Source: an uncultured Oxalobacter sp. | GTDB lineage: Bacteria; Pseudomonadota; Gammaproteobacteria; Burkholderiales; Burkholderiaceae_D | NCBI GenBank assembly: GCA_934277985.1 | Contig: CAKQWF010000001.1 | Location: forward strand, 124,001 to 188,000 | DNA: 64,000 nucleotides | Direction: 5' to 3' | In this document: positions 17,510-28,370 of the stretch, in pieces | Layout of the letters: every line of letters starts with the position of its first letter | Position numbering within the stretch: position 1 is the first letter of the stretch | Program-made: the position numbers and the translations under genes | The notes under the pieces: model-generated | Database searches by the model: none | Told to the model about the DNA's origin: nothing | What the model saw: the letters and a program-made list of their open reading frames with translations, nothing else

Positions 17510-20500
17510 ATGTGTGCGCAAGGTTTGTATCATCCATCGTTTGAGCATGACGCTTGTGGCGTCGGGTTCGTTGCCCATATCAAGGGTGTCAAAAGCCATT
17601 CCATCATCGAGCAAGGCTTGTTGATACTGAAAAATCTCGACCACCGCGGTGCCGTGGGAGCGGACAAGATGATGGGCGACGGCGCCGGTATCCTGATACA
17701 GATCCCGGATCGTTTTTACCGTGAAGAAATGGCGAAGCAAAATGTCGTGCTGCCGCCGCCGGGTGAATATGGTGTCGGCATGATTTTCCTGCCGAAGGAA
17801 CATGCTTCGCGACTGGCATGTGAGAAAGAAATCGAACGTGCGGTACGCGCCGAAAAACAGGTGGTGTTGGGGTGGCGTGATGTGCCGGTGAATCGCGAGA
17901 TGCCGATGTCGCCCAAGGCGCGTGAAAAAGAACCGGTGATCCGCCAGATTTTTATCGGTCGTGGTCCGGATATCATGGTGACCGATGCGCTGGAAAGAAA
18001 ACTGTTCGTCATCCGCAAGGCGGCGGGGCATGCCATCCAGGCACTCGACCTGAAGCATTGCAAGGAATTTTTCGTGCCGTCCATGTCGGCCAGAACGATT
18101 GTGTACAAGGGGCTGCTTCTGGCCGATCAGGTACAGGACTATTATCTGGATTTGCAGGATGAACGCTGCGTGTCAGCGCTGGCGATGGTGCATCAGCGTT
18201 TCTCGACGAACACGTTTCCGGAGTGGCCGCTCGCTCACCCGTATCGCCTTGTCGCACATAACGGCGAAATCAATACCGTCAAGGGGAATTTCAACTGGTT
18301 CCGTGCGCGTGAGGAAATGATGCGTTCTGCCGTGCTGGGCGATGATCTGCAAAAACTGTATCCACTGATGTATGAAGGCCAGTCCGATACGGCCTGTTTC
18401 GACAATGCGCTGGAATTGCTGGTCATGTCGGGTTATCCGCTGGCTCATGCCATGATGATGATGATCCCGGAAGCATGGGAAAACCATCAGCTGATGGATG
18501 ACAATCGCCGCGCATTCTATGAATACCATGCCGCCATGATGGAACCCTGGGATGGTCCGGCGGCGATCGCCTTTACCGACGGGCGCCAGATCGGCGGCGT
18601 CCTGGACAGGAACGGTTTGCGTCCTGCACGTTATGTCGTGACGGATGACGATCTGGTCGTCATGGCGTCCGAAACGGGTGTGTTGCCGATTCCGGAAACA
18701 CATATTATCCGGAAATGGCGTCTGCAGCCCGGCAAGATGTTCCTGATCGATCTGGACGCAGGCCGGATTATCGACGACAAGGAAATCAAGGATATCTATG
18801 CCAATGCCCGTCCGTATCGTGCATGGACGAATTCGGTTTGCATCAAGCTGCACGAACTGAAGGAACATGCGCATGAAGTCGTGCATTCGGATGTACCGCT
18901 GACCTTGCGGCAGGAAGCGTTCGGCTATACGCAGGAAGACCTGAAAATCATTTTGCCGCCGATGGCGCAAAACGGTGAGGAAGCGATCGGCTCGATGGGT
19001 AACGATGCACCGCTGGCCGTTTTGTCGCACCGTCCGAAACCGCTTTACAACTATTTCCGCCAGTCTTTCGCGCAGGTCACCAATCCGCCTGTCGATCCGA
19101 TTCGCGAGGAAATTATCATGTCGTTGCTGTCCTATATCGGGCCGAAGCCCAACGTACTGGACACAAACAATGTCAATCCTCAAATGCGTCTGGAAGCGTC
19201 GCAGCCGATTCTGGGATTTGCTGAAATGGCCAGCATCCGCAATATCGATGCCTATACGAGCGGCAAATTCCGATCTTATGAGCTCGATATCTGTTATCCG
19301 GTCGCCTGGGGCAAGGAAGGTATCGAAGCGCATCTGGCGTCGCTGTGCGCCGAGGCTGTCGATGCCGTCAAATCGGGACACAATATCCTGATCGTTTCCG
19401 ACAGGAAGATCGGTCCGGATCGTCTGGCGATTCCCGCCCTTTTGGCGACTTCTGCCATCCATCAGGATCTGGTCGCCAAGGGGTTGCGCGCTTCGACCGG
19501 TCTGGTTGTCGAAACGGGTTCGGCCAAGGAAACACATCATTTCGCGCTGCTGGCGGGGTATGGCGCCGAAGCGGTCCATCCGTATCTGGTGCTGGAAACG
19601 CTCTCCGAGCTGGCACCGAGATTGTCGGCAGAGCTGACACCGGAAAAGGCACAGGCCAATTTCATCAAGGCGATCAACAAGGGGCTGATGAAGATCATGT
19701 CGAAAATGGGGATTTCGACATACCGATCCTATTGCGGTGCGCAGATTTTCGAGGCGATCGGTTTGTCCGATGCGCTGGTAGAAAAATATTTCAGGGGAAC
19801 AGTGTCCAGTGTCGGCGGTATCGGTGTCTTTGAAGTGGCAGAAGAATCGCTGCGTCTGCACCGGATGGCATTCGGCGCACGCCAGCAGCCGGTACGTTTT
19901 CTGGATGTCGGTGGGGAATACGCTTTCCGCAAGCAGGGCGAGGAACATATGTTCACGCCGGATGCGATCGCGAAGTTGCAGCATTCGACGCGTGCCAACA
20001 GTTATGCGACCTACAAGGAATATGCGCAGATCATCAATGACCAGTCACGTCGCCAGATGACCTTGCGCGGTCTGTTCGAATTCCGGTTCGATCCGGCACG
20101 TGCCATTGCGATCGACGAAGTCGAACCGGCCAAGGAAATCGTCAAACGCTTTGCGACCGGTGCGATGTCTCTGGGGTCTATCAGCGCCGAAGCGCATGCG
20201 TCTTTGGCAATCGCCATGAACCGGATCGGCGGTAAATCCAATACCGGCGAAGGGGGCGAGGATCCGCGCCGCTATGAAAACGAACTGGCAGGTATTCCGA
20301 TCAAAAAAGGAGAAACGCTTTCTTCCATTCTGGGCAAAGACCGGATCGTATCCGATATCGAATTGCAGGAAGGCGACTCGCTGCGTTCACGTATCAAACA
20401 GGTCGCATCGGGCCGTTTCGGTGTGACGGCAGAGTATCTGAATTCAGCCGATGAAATCCAGATCAAGATGGCGCAGGGCGCCAAGCCGGGTGAAGGGGGA

Positions 20501-22204
20501 CAGCTGCCGGGTGGCAAGGTCTCCGAATATATCGCCAGCATGCGTTTTTCAGTCCCGGGTGTCGGTCTGATTTCGCCGCCCCCGCATCATGACATTTATT
20601 CCATCGAGGATCTGGCACAGCTGATTCACGATCTGAAAAACGTCAATCCAAGGGCGACGATCTCGGTCAAGCTGGTTTCCGAAGTGGGCGTCGGTACCAT
20701 CGCTGCCGGTGTCGCCAAGGCCAAGGCAGACCATATCGTGATCGCCGGACATGACGGCGGTACCGGTGCATCGCCCTTATCGTCTATCAAGCATACCGGC
20801 TCGCCGTGGGAAATCGGTCTGGCTGAAGCACAGCAGACACTGGTGCTGAACAATTTGCGTGGACGTGTACGGATTCAGGCCGATGGGCAGATGAAGACAG
20901 GACGGGATGTCGTGATCGCAGCAATTCTGGGTGCCGATGAAGTGGGATTTGCCACGGCGCCGCTGGTTACGCAGGGCTGTATCATGATGCGCAAATGCCA
21001 TTTGAATACCTGTCCGGTCGGCGTGGCGACGCAAGATCCGGAATTGAGAAAGAAATTCAGCGGCAAGCCGGAATATATCGTCAATTACCTGTTTTTCGTG
21101 GCCGAGGAAATGCGGCAGATCATGGCACAGCTCGGTATCCGAAAATATGACGATCTGATCGGACGTGTCGATTTGCTGGAAAAATCGAAAGCAATCGCTA
21201 ACTGGAAGGAAGCCGGTCTGGATTTCAGCCGTCTGTTTTACGATCCGGTCGTGGATCAGGATGTCCACAAACGGCATCAGGAAGAACAGGATCATGGTCT
21301 GGAAAAGGCTATCGATCACCGGCTGATTCTCCAGTCTGCCATCGCACTGGAAAAAAAGGAAAAAATTTCGTTTATCTATCCGATCAAGAATGCGAACCGC
21401 AGTGTGGGGGCGATGCTCTCCGGCGAGGTCGCGCGCCGATTCGGACACGAAGGGTTGCCCGACGATACGATCCATATCCAGTTGCAGGGGACGGCAGGCC
21501 AGTCGGTCGGTTCTTTCCTGGCGCATGGCATTACGCTGGATTTGGTGGGAGAGGCGAACGACTATGTCGGCAAGAGCCTTTCCGGCGGGCGCATTATCGT
21601 CAGACCGCATGCACAGTTCCGCGGACAGCCGGAACGCAACATGATTGCCGGCAATACAGTTTTGTATGGCGCGATTTCGGGTGAGGCTTATTTCTACGGT
21701 ATCGCGGGCGAACGGTTTGCCGTACGCAATTCAGGTGCACTGGCTGTCGCCGAAGGCTGTGGCGATCATGGTTGCGAGTACATGACAGGCGGTACAGTTG
21801 TGATTCTGGGTGAAACCGGACGCAATTTCGCGGCCGGGATGTCCGGCGGTGTGGCCTATGTATACGATCCGGACAAAACGTTTGAACGCCGGTGCAATCT
21901 GTCCATGGTCACGCTGGAGCCGGTATTGTCCTGTTTCGAACAGGAAGCCTCCGTGGAAAAGGCGGTATGGCATCGTCTGTCACGCCACGGACAGCCTCAA
22001 ACGGATGAAGCGATCCTGAAACATTTGATCGAAAACCATTTCACCTATACCGGCAGCATGACAGCGCGCAGGTTGCTGGAAGACTGGTCGAATTGCCGGT
22101 CGTGTTTCGTCAAGGTGTTTCCGATGGAATATCGTCGTGCATTGCAGGATTTGTATGCCGAGGAAAAAAGCGCAGAAGACAACGTGGCCGTGGTTGCCGC
22201 TTGA
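17510..22204 (+). CDS. gltB: Glutamate synthase (NADPH) large subunit
   Basis: With GltD it converts glutamine and 2-oxoglutarate into two glutamates, the assimilation step of the GS-GOGAT pathway. The 1564 residues contain a class-II glutamine amidotransferase domain whose nucleophile would be Cys16 ([14 protein letters not shown]) after removal of a short propeptide. A central domain follows, then the FMN/synthase domain (about 830-1200) with [17 protein letters not shown] and the 3Fe-4S cysteines in [17 protein letters not shown] (near 1157). The C-terminal GXGXG beta-helix is at about 1280-1490. Length is usual for bacterial GltB. GGGGG precedes the ATG. gltD follows 40 bases downstream as an operon. 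Confidence 0.97.
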   Translation: MCAQGLYHPSFEHDACGVGFVAHIKGVKSHSIIEQGLLILKNLDHRGAVGADKMMGDGAGILIQIPDRFYREEMAKQNVVLPPPGEYGVGMIFLPKEHASRLACEKEIERAVRAEKQVVLGWRDVPVNREMPMSPKAREKEPVIRQIFIGRGPDIMVTDALERKLFVIRKAAGHAIQALDLKHCKEFFVPSMSARTIVYKGLLLADQVQDYYLDLQDERCVSALAMVHQRFSTNTFPEWPLAHPYRLVAHNGEINTVKGNFNWFRAREEMMRSAVLGDDLQKLYPLMYEGQSDTACFDNALELLVMSGYPLAHAMMMMIPEAWENHQLMDDNRRAFYEYHAAMMEPWDGPAAIAFTDGRQIGGVLDRNGLRPARYVVTDDDLVVMASETGVLPIPETHIIRKWRLQPGKMFLIDLDAGRIIDDKEIKDIYANARPYRAWTNSVCIKLHELKEHAHEVVHSDVPLTLRQEAFGYTQEDLKIILPPMAQNGEEAIGSMGNDAPLAVLSHRPKPLYNYFRQSFAQVTNPPVDPIREEIIMSLLSYIGPKPNVLDTNNVNPQMRLEASQPILGFAEMASIRNIDAYTSGKFRSYELDICYPVAWGKEGIEAHLASLCAEAVDAVKSGHNILIVSDRKIGPDRLAIPALLATSAIHQDLVAKGLRASTGLVVETGSAKETHHFALLAGYGAEAVHPYLVLETLSELAPRLSAELTPEKAQANFIKAINKGLMKIMSKMGISTYRSYCGAQIFEAIGLSDALVEKYFRGTVSSVGGIGVFEVAEESLRLHRMAFGARQQPVRFLDVGGEYAFRKQGEEHMFTPDAIAKLQHSTRANSYATYKEYAQIINDQSRRQMTLRGLFEFRFDPARAIAIDEVEPAKEIVKRFATGAMSLGSISAEAHASLAIAMNRIGGKSNTGEGGEDPRRYENELAGIPIKKGETLSSILGKDRIVSDIELQEGDSLRSRIKQVASGRFGVTAEYLNSADEIQIKMAQGAKPGEGGQLPGGKVSEYIASMRFSVPGVGLISPPPHHDIYSIEDLAQLIHDLKNVNPRATISVKLVSEVGVGTIAAGVAKAKADHIVIAGHDGGTGASPLSSIKHTGSPWEIGLAEAQQTLVLNNLRGRVRIQADGQMKTGRDVVIAAILGADEVGFATAPLVTQGCIMMRKCHLNTCPVGVATQDPELRKKFSGKPEYIVNYLFFVAEEMRQIMAQLGIRKYDDLIGRVDLLEKSKAIANWKEAGLDFSRLFYDPVVDQDVHKRHQEEQDHGLEKAIDHRLILQSAIALEKKEKISFIYPIKNANRSVGAMLSGEVARRFGHEGLPDDTIHIQLQGTAGQSVGSFLAHGITLDLVGEANDYVGKSLSGGRIIVRPHAQFRGQPERNMIAGNTVLYGAISGEAYFYGIAGERFAVRNSGALAVAEGCGDHGCEYMTGGTVVILGETGRNFAAGMSGGVAYVYDPDKTFERRCNLSMVTLEPVLSCFEQEASVEKAVWHRLSRHGQPQTDEAILKHLIENHFTYTGSMTARRLLEDWSNCRSCFVKVFPMEYRRALQDLYAEEKSAEDNVAVVAA

Positions 22205-22244
22205 TGCGGATGCCATGTCAACAGTAACCGGATAGAGGTGGAAA

Positions 22245-23699
22245 ATGGGAAAAGTAACGGGTTTCATGGAATTTGACCGCATTGAGGAAGTGCATCTGGA
22301 GCCCAAGGAGCGAGTCAGGAATTACCGGGAATTCACGCTGACATTGGCGGATGATCAGGCTCGCCTTCAAGGGGCGCGTTGCATGGATTGCGGTATTGCG
22401 TTTTGCAACAATGCCTGTCCGCTGGGCAATCTGATTCCTGATTTCAACGATCAGGTTTATCACGGCAATGATGCGGATGCGCTGGAAAAACTGCATGCGA
22501 CGAACAATTTTCCGGAAATTACCGGACGGGTCTGTCCTGCATTATGTGAACCGGCCTGTTCGCTGGGACTAATCAAGGAACCGGTCGGTATCCGCTCGAT
22601 CGAGCGTTTCATCATCGAAAAGGGCTGGGAAAACGGTTGGGTCGTTCCGCGTCCGGCAGTACACAAGACCGGCAAGACCATCGCGATCGTCGGTTCAGGT
22701 CCTGCCGGTCTGGCGGCAGCGCAGCAGCTGGCGCGTGCCGGACACGATGTGACAGTTTTCGAGAAGAACGACAAGATCGGTGGGTTGTTGCGTTATGGTA
22801 TTCCGGACTTCAAGCTGGAAAAACAGATTATCGACCGGCGGCTGGAGCAGATGAAGGCCGAAGGCGTTGTATTCAAAACCGGCGTGCTGGTCGGCAAGAA
22901 CGTACCGTCATGCATTCAGAATATGGCTACGGAAACCTTGGATCCGGAAAGCCTGATCCAGTCGTTCGATGCAGTTGTTCTCGCGTGCGGTGCCGAGCAA
23001 CCCCGTGAACTCGATGTGCCGGGTGCCGATTTGCAAGGTGTCTGTTTCGCCATGGAATATCTGTGCGCGCAAAACAAAAAGGATGCAGGCGACAAGTCGC
23101 GCAATCGCCTGAATGCAGAGGGCAAACGTGTCGTCATCATCGGTGGCGGGGATACGGGGTCCGATTGTGTCGGCATCGCCAACCGGCAGGGGGCGGCCAG
23201 CATTCTCCAGTTCGATCGCAACGCACGTTTGCCCGACTCGGTGGACAAGGCCATGGTCTGGCCGTACTGGCCGAAACAGTTCAGGACGTCATCGTCCCAG
23301 GAAGAGGGTTGTGATCGTGACTTCGGCGTCATGACCAAGCGTATTGAAGGCAAGCGCGGCAAGGTTGAAAAACTGATTGTCTGCCGAGTCGAACAGGTGG
23401 GCGGAAAATATGTCGAAATACCTGGCAGCGAATTCGAGATTCCGGCGGATATGGTCATCCTGGCCATGGGGTTTGCAGGACCAGCGGCACCGGTCCTGGA
23501 CGCTTTCGGTGTTGAAAAGGATGGTGCAGGCAATGCGCGAGCCTTACTGGATGGTGACGACCGGTTCAAGACGTCTGTCGCCAAGGTATTTGCTGCCGGA
23601 GACGTACGACGCGGGCAGTCGCTGGTGGTCTGGGCATTGCACGAAGGCAGGGAATGTGCGCAGGCTGTCGATCGTTTCCTGACAGGCGAAATGCTTTAA
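22245..23699 (+). CDS. gltD: Glutamate synthase (NADPH) small subunit
   Basis: GltD passes electrons from NADPH through FAD and two 4Fe-4S clusters to GltB. The 484 residues have N-terminal cluster cysteines ([17 protein letters not shown], near 46-62, and [12 protein letters not shown], near 97). An FAD-binding [17 protein letters not shown] follows near 151, and an NAD(P)H-binding [13 protein letters not shown] near 299. Length and motifs are standard. AGGTGG precedes the ATG. It is the last gene of the gltBD operon and is followed by a GC-rich hairpin. Confidence 0.97.
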   Translation: MGKVTGFMEFDRIEEVHLEPKERVRNYREFTLTLADDQARLQGARCMDCGIAFCNNACPLGNLIPDFNDQVYHGNDADALEKLHATNNFPEITGRVCPALCEPACSLGLIKEPVGIRSIERFIIEKGWENGWVVPRPAVHKTGKTIAIVGSGPAGLAAAQQLARAGHDVTVFEKNDKIGGLLRYGIPDFKLEKQIIDRRLEQMKAEGVVFKTGVLVGKNVPSCIQNMATETLDPESLIQSFDAVVLACGAEQPRELDVPGADLQGVCFAMEYLCAQNKKDAGDKSRNRLNAEGKRVVIIGGGDTGSDCVGIANRQGAASILQFDRNARLPDSVDKAMVWPYWPKQFRTSSSQEEGCDRDFGVMTKRIEGKRGKVEKLIVCRVEQVGGKYVEIPGSEFEIPADMVILAMGFAGPAAPVLDAFGVEKDGAGNARALLDGDDRFKTSVAKVFAAGDVRRGQSLVVWALHEGRECAQAVDRFLTGEML

Positions 23700-23804
23700 C
23701 AATCTGAAACAAATTTATGGCATGATTGACGATATTTCACCTGCCTGTGCTGATATATTGCCTGAGTTGAGGTAGTATTATTGCTATTGCGCATGAATTT
23801 AATC

Positions 23805-23829
23805 CCGGTACCGCCAGCGGCGGTACCGG
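23805..23829 (+). terminator. Hairpin after gltD
   Basis: Perfect 11-bp stem CCGGTACCGCC / GGCGGTACCGG with a 3-nt AGC loop, followed after eight bases by a run of six T. It probably ends the gltBD transcript, although the T run is a little distant; it lies 27 bases before dapA. Confidence 0.6.
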
Positions 23830-23855
23830 TTACAATCTTTTTTGACAGTTAGATC

Positions 23856-24740
23856 ATGATGAAAATCGAAGGCAGTATAGTTGCATTGGTTACCCCAATG
23901 AATGCGGATGGCAGTGTCGATCTCGATAGCGCTCGCCGTCTGATGGACTGGCAGATCGCCGAAGGAACCGATGCATTGTCCGTCGTCGGTACGACCGGCG
24001 AATCGCCGACTGTGAATGTTGATGAACATGCCGAAATGATCCGTGTTGCCGTGGAACACTCCGGCAAGCGGATTCCGGTCATTGCCGGAGCGGGGGGCAA
24101 TTCCACCGCCGAAGCCATTGCGCTGACGCGCTATGCACAAATGGCCGGTGCCGATGCATCACTGCAAGTCGTTCCCTATTACAACAAGCCGACCCAGGAA
24201 GGGTTGTACCAGCATTTCAAGAGCGTGGCCGAAGCGGTCGATTTGCCGATGATTCTGTATAACGTTCCGGGCAGAACGGTCGCCGATTTGTCCAATGAAA
24301 CGATTCTGAGACTGGCGGAAATACCGAATATCATCGGTGTCAAGGATGCCACCGGCAATATCGCACGGGGAATCGATCTGCTTCGTCGTGTGCCGGAGGG
24401 TTTTTCGGTTTATTCCGGTGACGACTCGACCGCGCTGGCACTGATGCTGTGTGGCGCAAAAGGCAATATTTCCGTTGTCGCCAATGTCGCTCCGAAAAAC
24501 ATGCACCTGATGTGTGCGGCAGCGATCAGGGGTGATGTCGAAACGGCACGCAAGCTCAACAATCTGATGGTGCCGTTGAGCCAGCAGCTGTTTGTGGAAT
24601 CGAATCCGATTCCGGTCAAGTGGGCCTTGTCCGAAATGGGCATGATTCCGCCTGGCATCCGGTTGCCACTGGTTCCGCTGTCCGAAGGATGCAAGGAAGG
24701 TGTCAGAAAAGCGCTGAAGGATGCGGGTGTACTTGCCTGA
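23856..24740 (+). CDS. dapA: 4-hydroxy-tetrahydrodipicolinate synthase
   Basis: DapA condenses pyruvate with aspartate semialdehyde, the committed step to diaminopimelate and lysine. The 294 residues form a TIM barrel with the catalytic tyrosine in YNVPGRT (Y135) and the Schiff-base lysine in GVKDATGN (K163). The N-terminal [11 protein letters not shown] and the GTTGESPT motif are also typical. It is followed by bamC, the same order as dapA-bamC in E. coli. Its substrate is supplied by asd, found at 52 kb. Confidence 0.97.
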   Translation: MMKIEGSIVALVTPMNADGSVDLDSARRLMDWQIAEGTDALSVVGTTGESPTVNVDEHAEMIRVAVEHSGKRIPVIAGAGGNSTAEAIALTRYAQMAGADASLQVVPYYNKPTQEGLYQHFKSVAEAVDLPMILYNVPGRTVADLSNETILRLAEIPNIIGVKDATGNIARGIDLLRRVPEGFSVYSGDDSTALALMLCGAKGNISVVANVAPKNMHLMCAAAIRGDVETARKLNNLMVPLSQQLFVESNPIPVKWALSEMGMIPPGIRLPLVPLSEGCKEGVRKALKDAGVLA

Positions 24741-24803
24741 TCCGAAACTTGAAAAATTGGCAGTTAGCCTCCCTGAAAATAGTGAAGCCAGGAAGCTGAA
24801 CGT

Positions 24804-25979
24804 ATGGTGTTGAACAAGAAAGTCGGTCCTGTTTTGATCGGATCGTTGGCGGTTCTCGCGTTGTCGTCGTGCAGTTCGATCGACAGCATGCTTGAAGCGG
24901 ATCGTATTGATTATAAAAGCGAAGCATCCAAGACACAGGGGCAGCGACTGGAAATTCCGCCCGATCTGACACAGTTGCAGCGAGATAACCGGTATACCAT
25001 TCCGGAAACAGGAACGGTGACGGCATCAGACTACAACCAGCAGCGTCAGGAGGCCAGACCCGGTGTGGCGGTCGGTGCTGTCGGCGGTGTCGTGGCACCC
25101 AATGAAGCGACGGATATCCGTATCGAACGGGATGGCAGCCAGCGTTGGCTGGTCGTGAACCGTTCTCCGGAAGTGTTGTGGCCACAGATCAGGGATTTCT
25201 GGCAGGATAACGGCTTCCTGATCAATATCGATTCGCCCGATACCGGTATCATGGAAACCGACTGGGCGGAAAACAGGGCCAAATTGCCACAGGATATTAT
25301 CCGCAGGACGATCGGCAAGGTTTTCGATGCATTGTATTCGACCGGAGAACGGGACAAGTTCAGAACGCGACTTGAGCGCAATGCTGACGGTACGACCGAT
25401 ATTTTCATCAGCCATCGTGGCGCACAGGAAGAAATCGTCGGTGTGAACCGTGATACGACCATGTGGACCGCACGTGCATCCGATCCGGAACTGGAAGCGG
25501 AATTTCTCTCTCGCCTGATGGTTCAGCTAAGCGATATGAACCAGAAGGAAAAAGCCAGGGCCAGAGCGATTGCAGAACGCAAGACAGTGGTTTTGCCTTC
25601 CAGGGCGACCCTCGTCAAGGGAAGCGACAGTTACAAGGTCGTTGTGGATGAAACGTTCGACAGAACATGGCGTCGCGTTGGCCTGGCGCTGGATCGTGTC
25701 GGTTTCACGGTTGAGGATCGTGACCGCTCGAAGGGGTTGTATTTCGTCCGCTATGTCGATCAGGACAGCGAAGCCAAAAGTACGCCGGAAAACGAGAAAG
25801 GTTTCTTCTCGAATCTGTTCTCTTTCTCGAGCAGTGAAAAGCAGATCGAACGTTACCAGATTTCCATACAGGAAACCGGTGGCAAGAGCGAAATTGTCGT
25901 TCTGGACAGCAGAGGGATACCCGAAACGACATCCACGGGCCGCAAGATCATGAATCTTCTGTATGAACAGTTGAGATAA
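24804..25979 (+). CDS. bamC: Outer-membrane assembly lipoprotein BamC
   Basis: BamC is an accessory lipoprotein of the BAM complex that inserts beta-barrel proteins into the outer membrane. The 391 residues start with a lipoprotein signal (LAVLALSSC, lipidated Cys23). An unstructured segment of the BamC type follows (YKSEASKTQGQRLEIPPDL), then two helix-grip domains in the C-terminal two thirds. Position directly after dapA matches the gammaproteobacterial arrangement. Sequence conservation in this family is modest, so the assignment rests on domain layout plus context. Confidence 0.9.
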   Translation: MVLNKKVGPVLIGSLAVLALSSCSSIDSMLEADRIDYKSEASKTQGQRLEIPPDLTQLQRDNRYTIPETGTVTASDYNQQRQEARPGVAVGAVGGVVAPNEATDIRIERDGSQRWLVVNRSPEVLWPQIRDFWQDNGFLINIDSPDTGIMETDWAENRAKLPQDIIRRTIGKVFDALYSTGERDKFRTRLERNADGTTDIFISHRGAQEEIVGVNRDTTMWTARASDPELEAEFLSRLMVQLSDMNQKEKARARAIAERKTVVLPSRATLVKGSDSYKVVVDETFDRTWRRVGLALDRVGFTVEDRDRSKGLYFVRYVDQDSEAKSTPENEKGFFSNLFSFSSSEKQIERYQISIQETGGKSEIVVLDSRGIPETTSTGRKIMNLLYEQLR

Positions 25980-26006
25980 CATGCGCCTATCGAATTGGTT
26001 CCTGTT

Positions 26007-26786
26007 GTGAAAGCAACCAGTCTGGGGAGTGGCAGCAAGGGTAATGCATTGCTTGTTTCCGTCAGGAATGGCCAGACGGAAACGACTGTTATGTTCGATT
26101 GCGGTTTCGGTATCCGTGAAATAAAACGTCGTCTGGAACGTGTGCATTGTCTCCCGGAACAGGTGTCTGCGCTGGTCGTGACCCATGAGCATGGGGATCA
26201 TGCCAGGGGTGTGCTGCCGTTTCTTCACCGTTATCGTGTTCCTGTCTGGATGAGTGAAGGAACTTTTCGTGCGATCGGAAAGGATTTTTCGGGAGTCGAT
26301 TTGCACTTGTGTCGTGATGGCGACAGCTTCACGGTACGGGATTTGCAGGTGTCGGCTTTTGCCGTTTCGCATGATGCACGTGAACCGTTGCAATTTCATG
26401 TGACAGACGGTGCTGTCAAGTTCGGCATGCTGACCGATACCGGTCAGGTAACGGTGCCAATCCGTCAGGCGCTTTCAGGTTGCAATGTCCTGATGCTTGA
26501 ATGCAATTATGATGACGATATGCTGAAACGATCATCTTATCCGTTTGTCGTTCGCAAGCGTATCGGTAGTGTTTTCGGGCATCTTTCCAATCGTTGCGCG
26601 GCAGATTTTCTGTCGGAATTCGATAGCGTGCATCTGACCAAAGTTATCGGTGCGCATTTGAGTGAAACGAACAATCTTCCCGATCTTGCGTTCAGGACGT
26701 TGCACGATGCCGTCGATACGGGCAGGGTTGCCGTGATGGTGGCAAGTCAGGTCGACGGTTTTGGATGGACGGAGATTTCCGGATAA
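26007..26786 (+). CDS. Metallo-beta-lactamase-fold hydrolase (YycJ/WalJ-like)
   Basis: Cytosolic metal-dependent hydrolase of the metallo-beta-lactamase fold, probably a phosphodiesterase or exonuclease like YycJ. The roughly 259 residues begin KATSLGSGSKGNALLV, typical for the subfamily. They carry the metal site VTHEHGDHARG (near residue 60), later histidines in FAVSHDA and GHLSN, and HLSETNN near the end. No ATG is available in frame at the right place; GTG at 26007 is chosen because homologues start just before this motif, and TTG at 25995 is the alternative. It follows bamC closely, perhaps in one transcript with dapA. Confidence 0.88.
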   Translation: MKATSLGSGSKGNALLVSVRNGQTETTVMFDCGFGIREIKRRLERVHCLPEQVSALVVTHEHGDHARGVLPFLHRYRVPVWMSEGTFRAIGKDFSGVDLHLCRDGDSFTVRDLQVSAFAVSHDAREPLQFHVTDGAVKFGMLTDTGQVTVPIRQALSGCNVLMLECNYDDDMLKRSSYPFVVRKRIGSVFGHLSNRCAADFLSEFDSVHLTKVIGAHLSETNNLPDLAFRTLHDAVDTGRVAVMVASQVDGFGWTEISG

Positions 26787-26813
26787 TGTGTGGTTTCAGG
26801 TAAAACCTTCAAT

Positions 26814-26846
26814 AAAAAAGCCGATCGGATGATCGGCTTTTTTTTT
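26814..26846. terminator. Bidirectional terminator
   Basis: AAAAAAGCCGATC (26814-26826) pairs perfectly with GATCGGCTTTTTT (26831-26843), with loop GGAT and a long T run on the + strand and A run (T on minus) on the other side. It serves the hydrolase gene on the + strand and the repeat lipoprotein on the minus strand. Confidence 0.9.
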
Positions 26847-26861
26847 CAGACAAGACAAGAA

Positions 26862-27155
26862 TTATTTCTTGGCAGCGTCTTTGGCCGGAGCAGCAGCGTC
26901 TTTGGCAGGAGCAGCGTCCTTGGCTGGAGCAGCAGCGTCTTTGGCAGCTGGAGCGGCAGCGTCTTTAGCAGCTGGAGCAGCAGCGTCTTTGGCAGCCGGA
27001 GCAGCAGCGTCTTTAGCGGCTGGAGCAGCAGCGTCTTTAGCTGGAGCGGTAGCGGCAGGAGCAGCAGCATCTTTCTTATCAGCTGGTTTTTCGCCAACTT
27101 TACATGCGGTCAGAGCCAGAGCCATCAGGCCAACGAGCAATAAAGACTTTTTCAT
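26862..27155 (-). CDS. Small Lys/Asp/Ala/Pro-repeat lipoprotein
   Basis: Function unknown. The 97 residues open with a lipoprotein signal peptide (MKKSLLLVGLMALALTAC, lipidated Cys18). A short KVGEKPADK linker follows, then about 70 residues built from near-identical KDAAAPAA units ending in DAAKK. The tail is low-complexity, extended and strongly basic/acidic alternating, so it probably reaches from a membrane into the periplasm; Ala/Pro/Lys-rich tails can also bind polyanions. AAGGA seven bases before the ATG at 27155 fixes the start; a TTG two codons earlier is rejected. It stands alone between a bidirectional terminator and a TATAAT promoter candidate. Confidence 0.8.
   Translation of the reverse strand: MKKSLLLVGLMALALTACKVGEKPADKKDAAAPAATAPAKDAAAPAAKDAAAPAAKDAAAPAAKDAAAPAAKDAAAPAKDAAPAKDAAAPAKDAAKK
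26865..27074 (-). repeat. Tandem repeats coding KDAAAPAA
   Basis: About eight imperfect units, mostly 24 bases (variants 15-21), translate to KDAAAPAA or shortened KDAAPA/KDAAAPA. High identity between units suggests recent slippage or recombination. The repeat keeps the opposite strand and other frames open too. Confidence 0.85.
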
Positions 27156-27751
27156 TTGCAATCCTTAATTAAAAAAACTAGGTTAATTACCGGTAATTGG
27201 ATACTACTGTAAATAGAAAACTGCCGGATGCCATTACTGACGTAGGTGTCATCCTGACAATCTCCTAATGGAACCGATTATAGCTATTTTTTTGTCGTTG
27301 TAACCCCCGTTACAAGTGTTTTTATATCTGTTTTGCAATCGCGCAACAGGTTCGTGCCACCCCGCAAACAGTCATCTGCCGCTTCTCGGGAAAGTTGTGA
27401 AAGACATTGTACGAGTCAGGAAACGAAAAAACGCGGAGGATTGGCATGAATGTAAAAATTTTCAATTAAAAACAACAGGTTGTATTTCACGTTATTCAAC
27501 GTGTTGTAAAGCGTTCCGTGTGCCGGATTGACAGGTCCCTTTCTTGTTTCTTTCAGTCAATTTTTCAATGATGAAGAATTTGGCAATGGCAAAAAAGCGG
27601 GTCGAAAGCGCCTGCCGGTCAAGGGGTGCGATAGCTGAAAGCAGTATAAGTTATTGTTATTCATAATATGCGGATGCCGATGAACGAATGTTTAAAGCCG
27701 TGTGAAGCGGGTATAATTTCCGGGATTCAAAACAGAAAGGCTGACGGAAAA
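27156..27751. other. Intergenic region without a supported gene
   Basis: About 600 bases. It holds the leader and a promoter candidate of the minus-strand lipoprotein (27277-27304) and presumably the promoter of the FKBP gene. An open frame at 27316-27531 shows no recognisable domain, signal or Shine-Dalgarno sequence. No RNA gene or repeat was recognised. Confidence 0.5.
27277..27304 (-). promoter_or_regulatory. Candidate promoter of the repeat lipoprotein
   Basis: On the minus strand GTTACA (27304-27299) and a consensus TATAAT (27282-27277) are separated by 16 bases. It implies a leader of about 115 bases before the lipoprotein ATG. Confidence 0.4.
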
Positions 27752-28282
27752 ATGAAAATTGCCAAAAATACGGTCGTTACCGTGCATTACAAATTGTCGG
27801 ATGCGCAGAACAATCTGCTGGAAGATGGTATGGAACCCATCGTATACCTGCATGGTGGCTACGATGATACGTTGCCTGCGCTGGAAAAGGCACTGGACGG
27901 CAAGGAGGTCGGCTATAAAACCATGATACAGGTCGAACCGGAAGAAGCTTTTGGCGAATACGACCCGTTGCTGGTCAGGGTTGAGGATCGAGAGCTTTTT
28001 CCGACACCGCTCGAGGTCGGCATGCAGTTCGAAGGAATACCGGAAAATGCAGACCCGACTGAAAATCCACCCATTTATGTTGTGACGGATATTGCGGACG
28101 GAAAGGTGATTCTGGATGGCAATCACCCGCTTGCGGGAATCGCGCTGCGTTTCGAGTTGACGGTAACGGATGTGCGTGCCGCCACCGACAAGGAAATCGA
28201 ACGGGGATATGTCAATGATCCGGACGGTTTCGATGAGGATGATGACACCGACGGACAGTTCAGAAGTATCCTGTTGCATTGA
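27752..28282 (+). CDS. FKBP-type peptidyl-prolyl isomerase (SlyD-like)
   Basis: Cytosolic prolyl isomerase and chaperone. The 176 residues start MKIAKNTVVTVHYKLSDAQ and contain LEDGMEPIVYLHGGYDDTLPALEKALDGKEVG and VEPEEAFGEYDPLLV. These are the FKBP core interrupted by an insert-in-flap domain, as in SlyD/SlpA. The C-terminus is acidic (DEDDDTDG) instead of carrying the metal-binding His/Cys tail of E. coli SlyD. The start at 27752 follows ACGGAAAA and matches family N-termini; an upstream in-frame ATG at 27668 adds 28 unrelated residues. Confidence 0.9.
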   Translation: MKIAKNTVVTVHYKLSDAQNNLLEDGMEPIVYLHGGYDDTLPALEKALDGKEVGYKTMIQVEPEEAFGEYDPLLVRVEDRELFPTPLEVGMQFEGIPENADPTENPPIYVVTDIADGKVILDGNHPLAGIALRFELTVTDVRAATDKEIERGYVNDPDGFDEDDDTDGQFRSILLH

Positions 28283-28370
28283 ATGCAAGGCGATAGGCTT
28301 GTTTCCTGATGATTGACCATAATTGATTTGTCACGATAAAATAATTGATTGCTTGAATTCAGGGATCAGT

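Noticed and set aside
18173..19984. 603-codon open frame opposite gltB
   Set aside because: Antisense shadow of gltB with His/Arg/Gln-rich low-similarity translation and no start signal.
26846..27168. Leu/Pro-rich and Ala/Gly-rich open frames overlapping the KDAAAPAA gene
   Set aside because: The 24-base repeat has no stops in several frames; only the minus-strand frame has a lipobox, Shine-Dalgarno sequence and terminator.
27316..27531. 71-codon open frame in the lipoprotein-FKBP gap
   Set aside because: No Shine-Dalgarno sequence, domain or signal peptide; composition unlike neighbouring genes.
28274..28288. Palindrome TTGCATT-G-AATGCAA at the end of the FKBP gene
   Set aside because: Overlaps the stop codon, has a one-base loop and no T run; likely chance.
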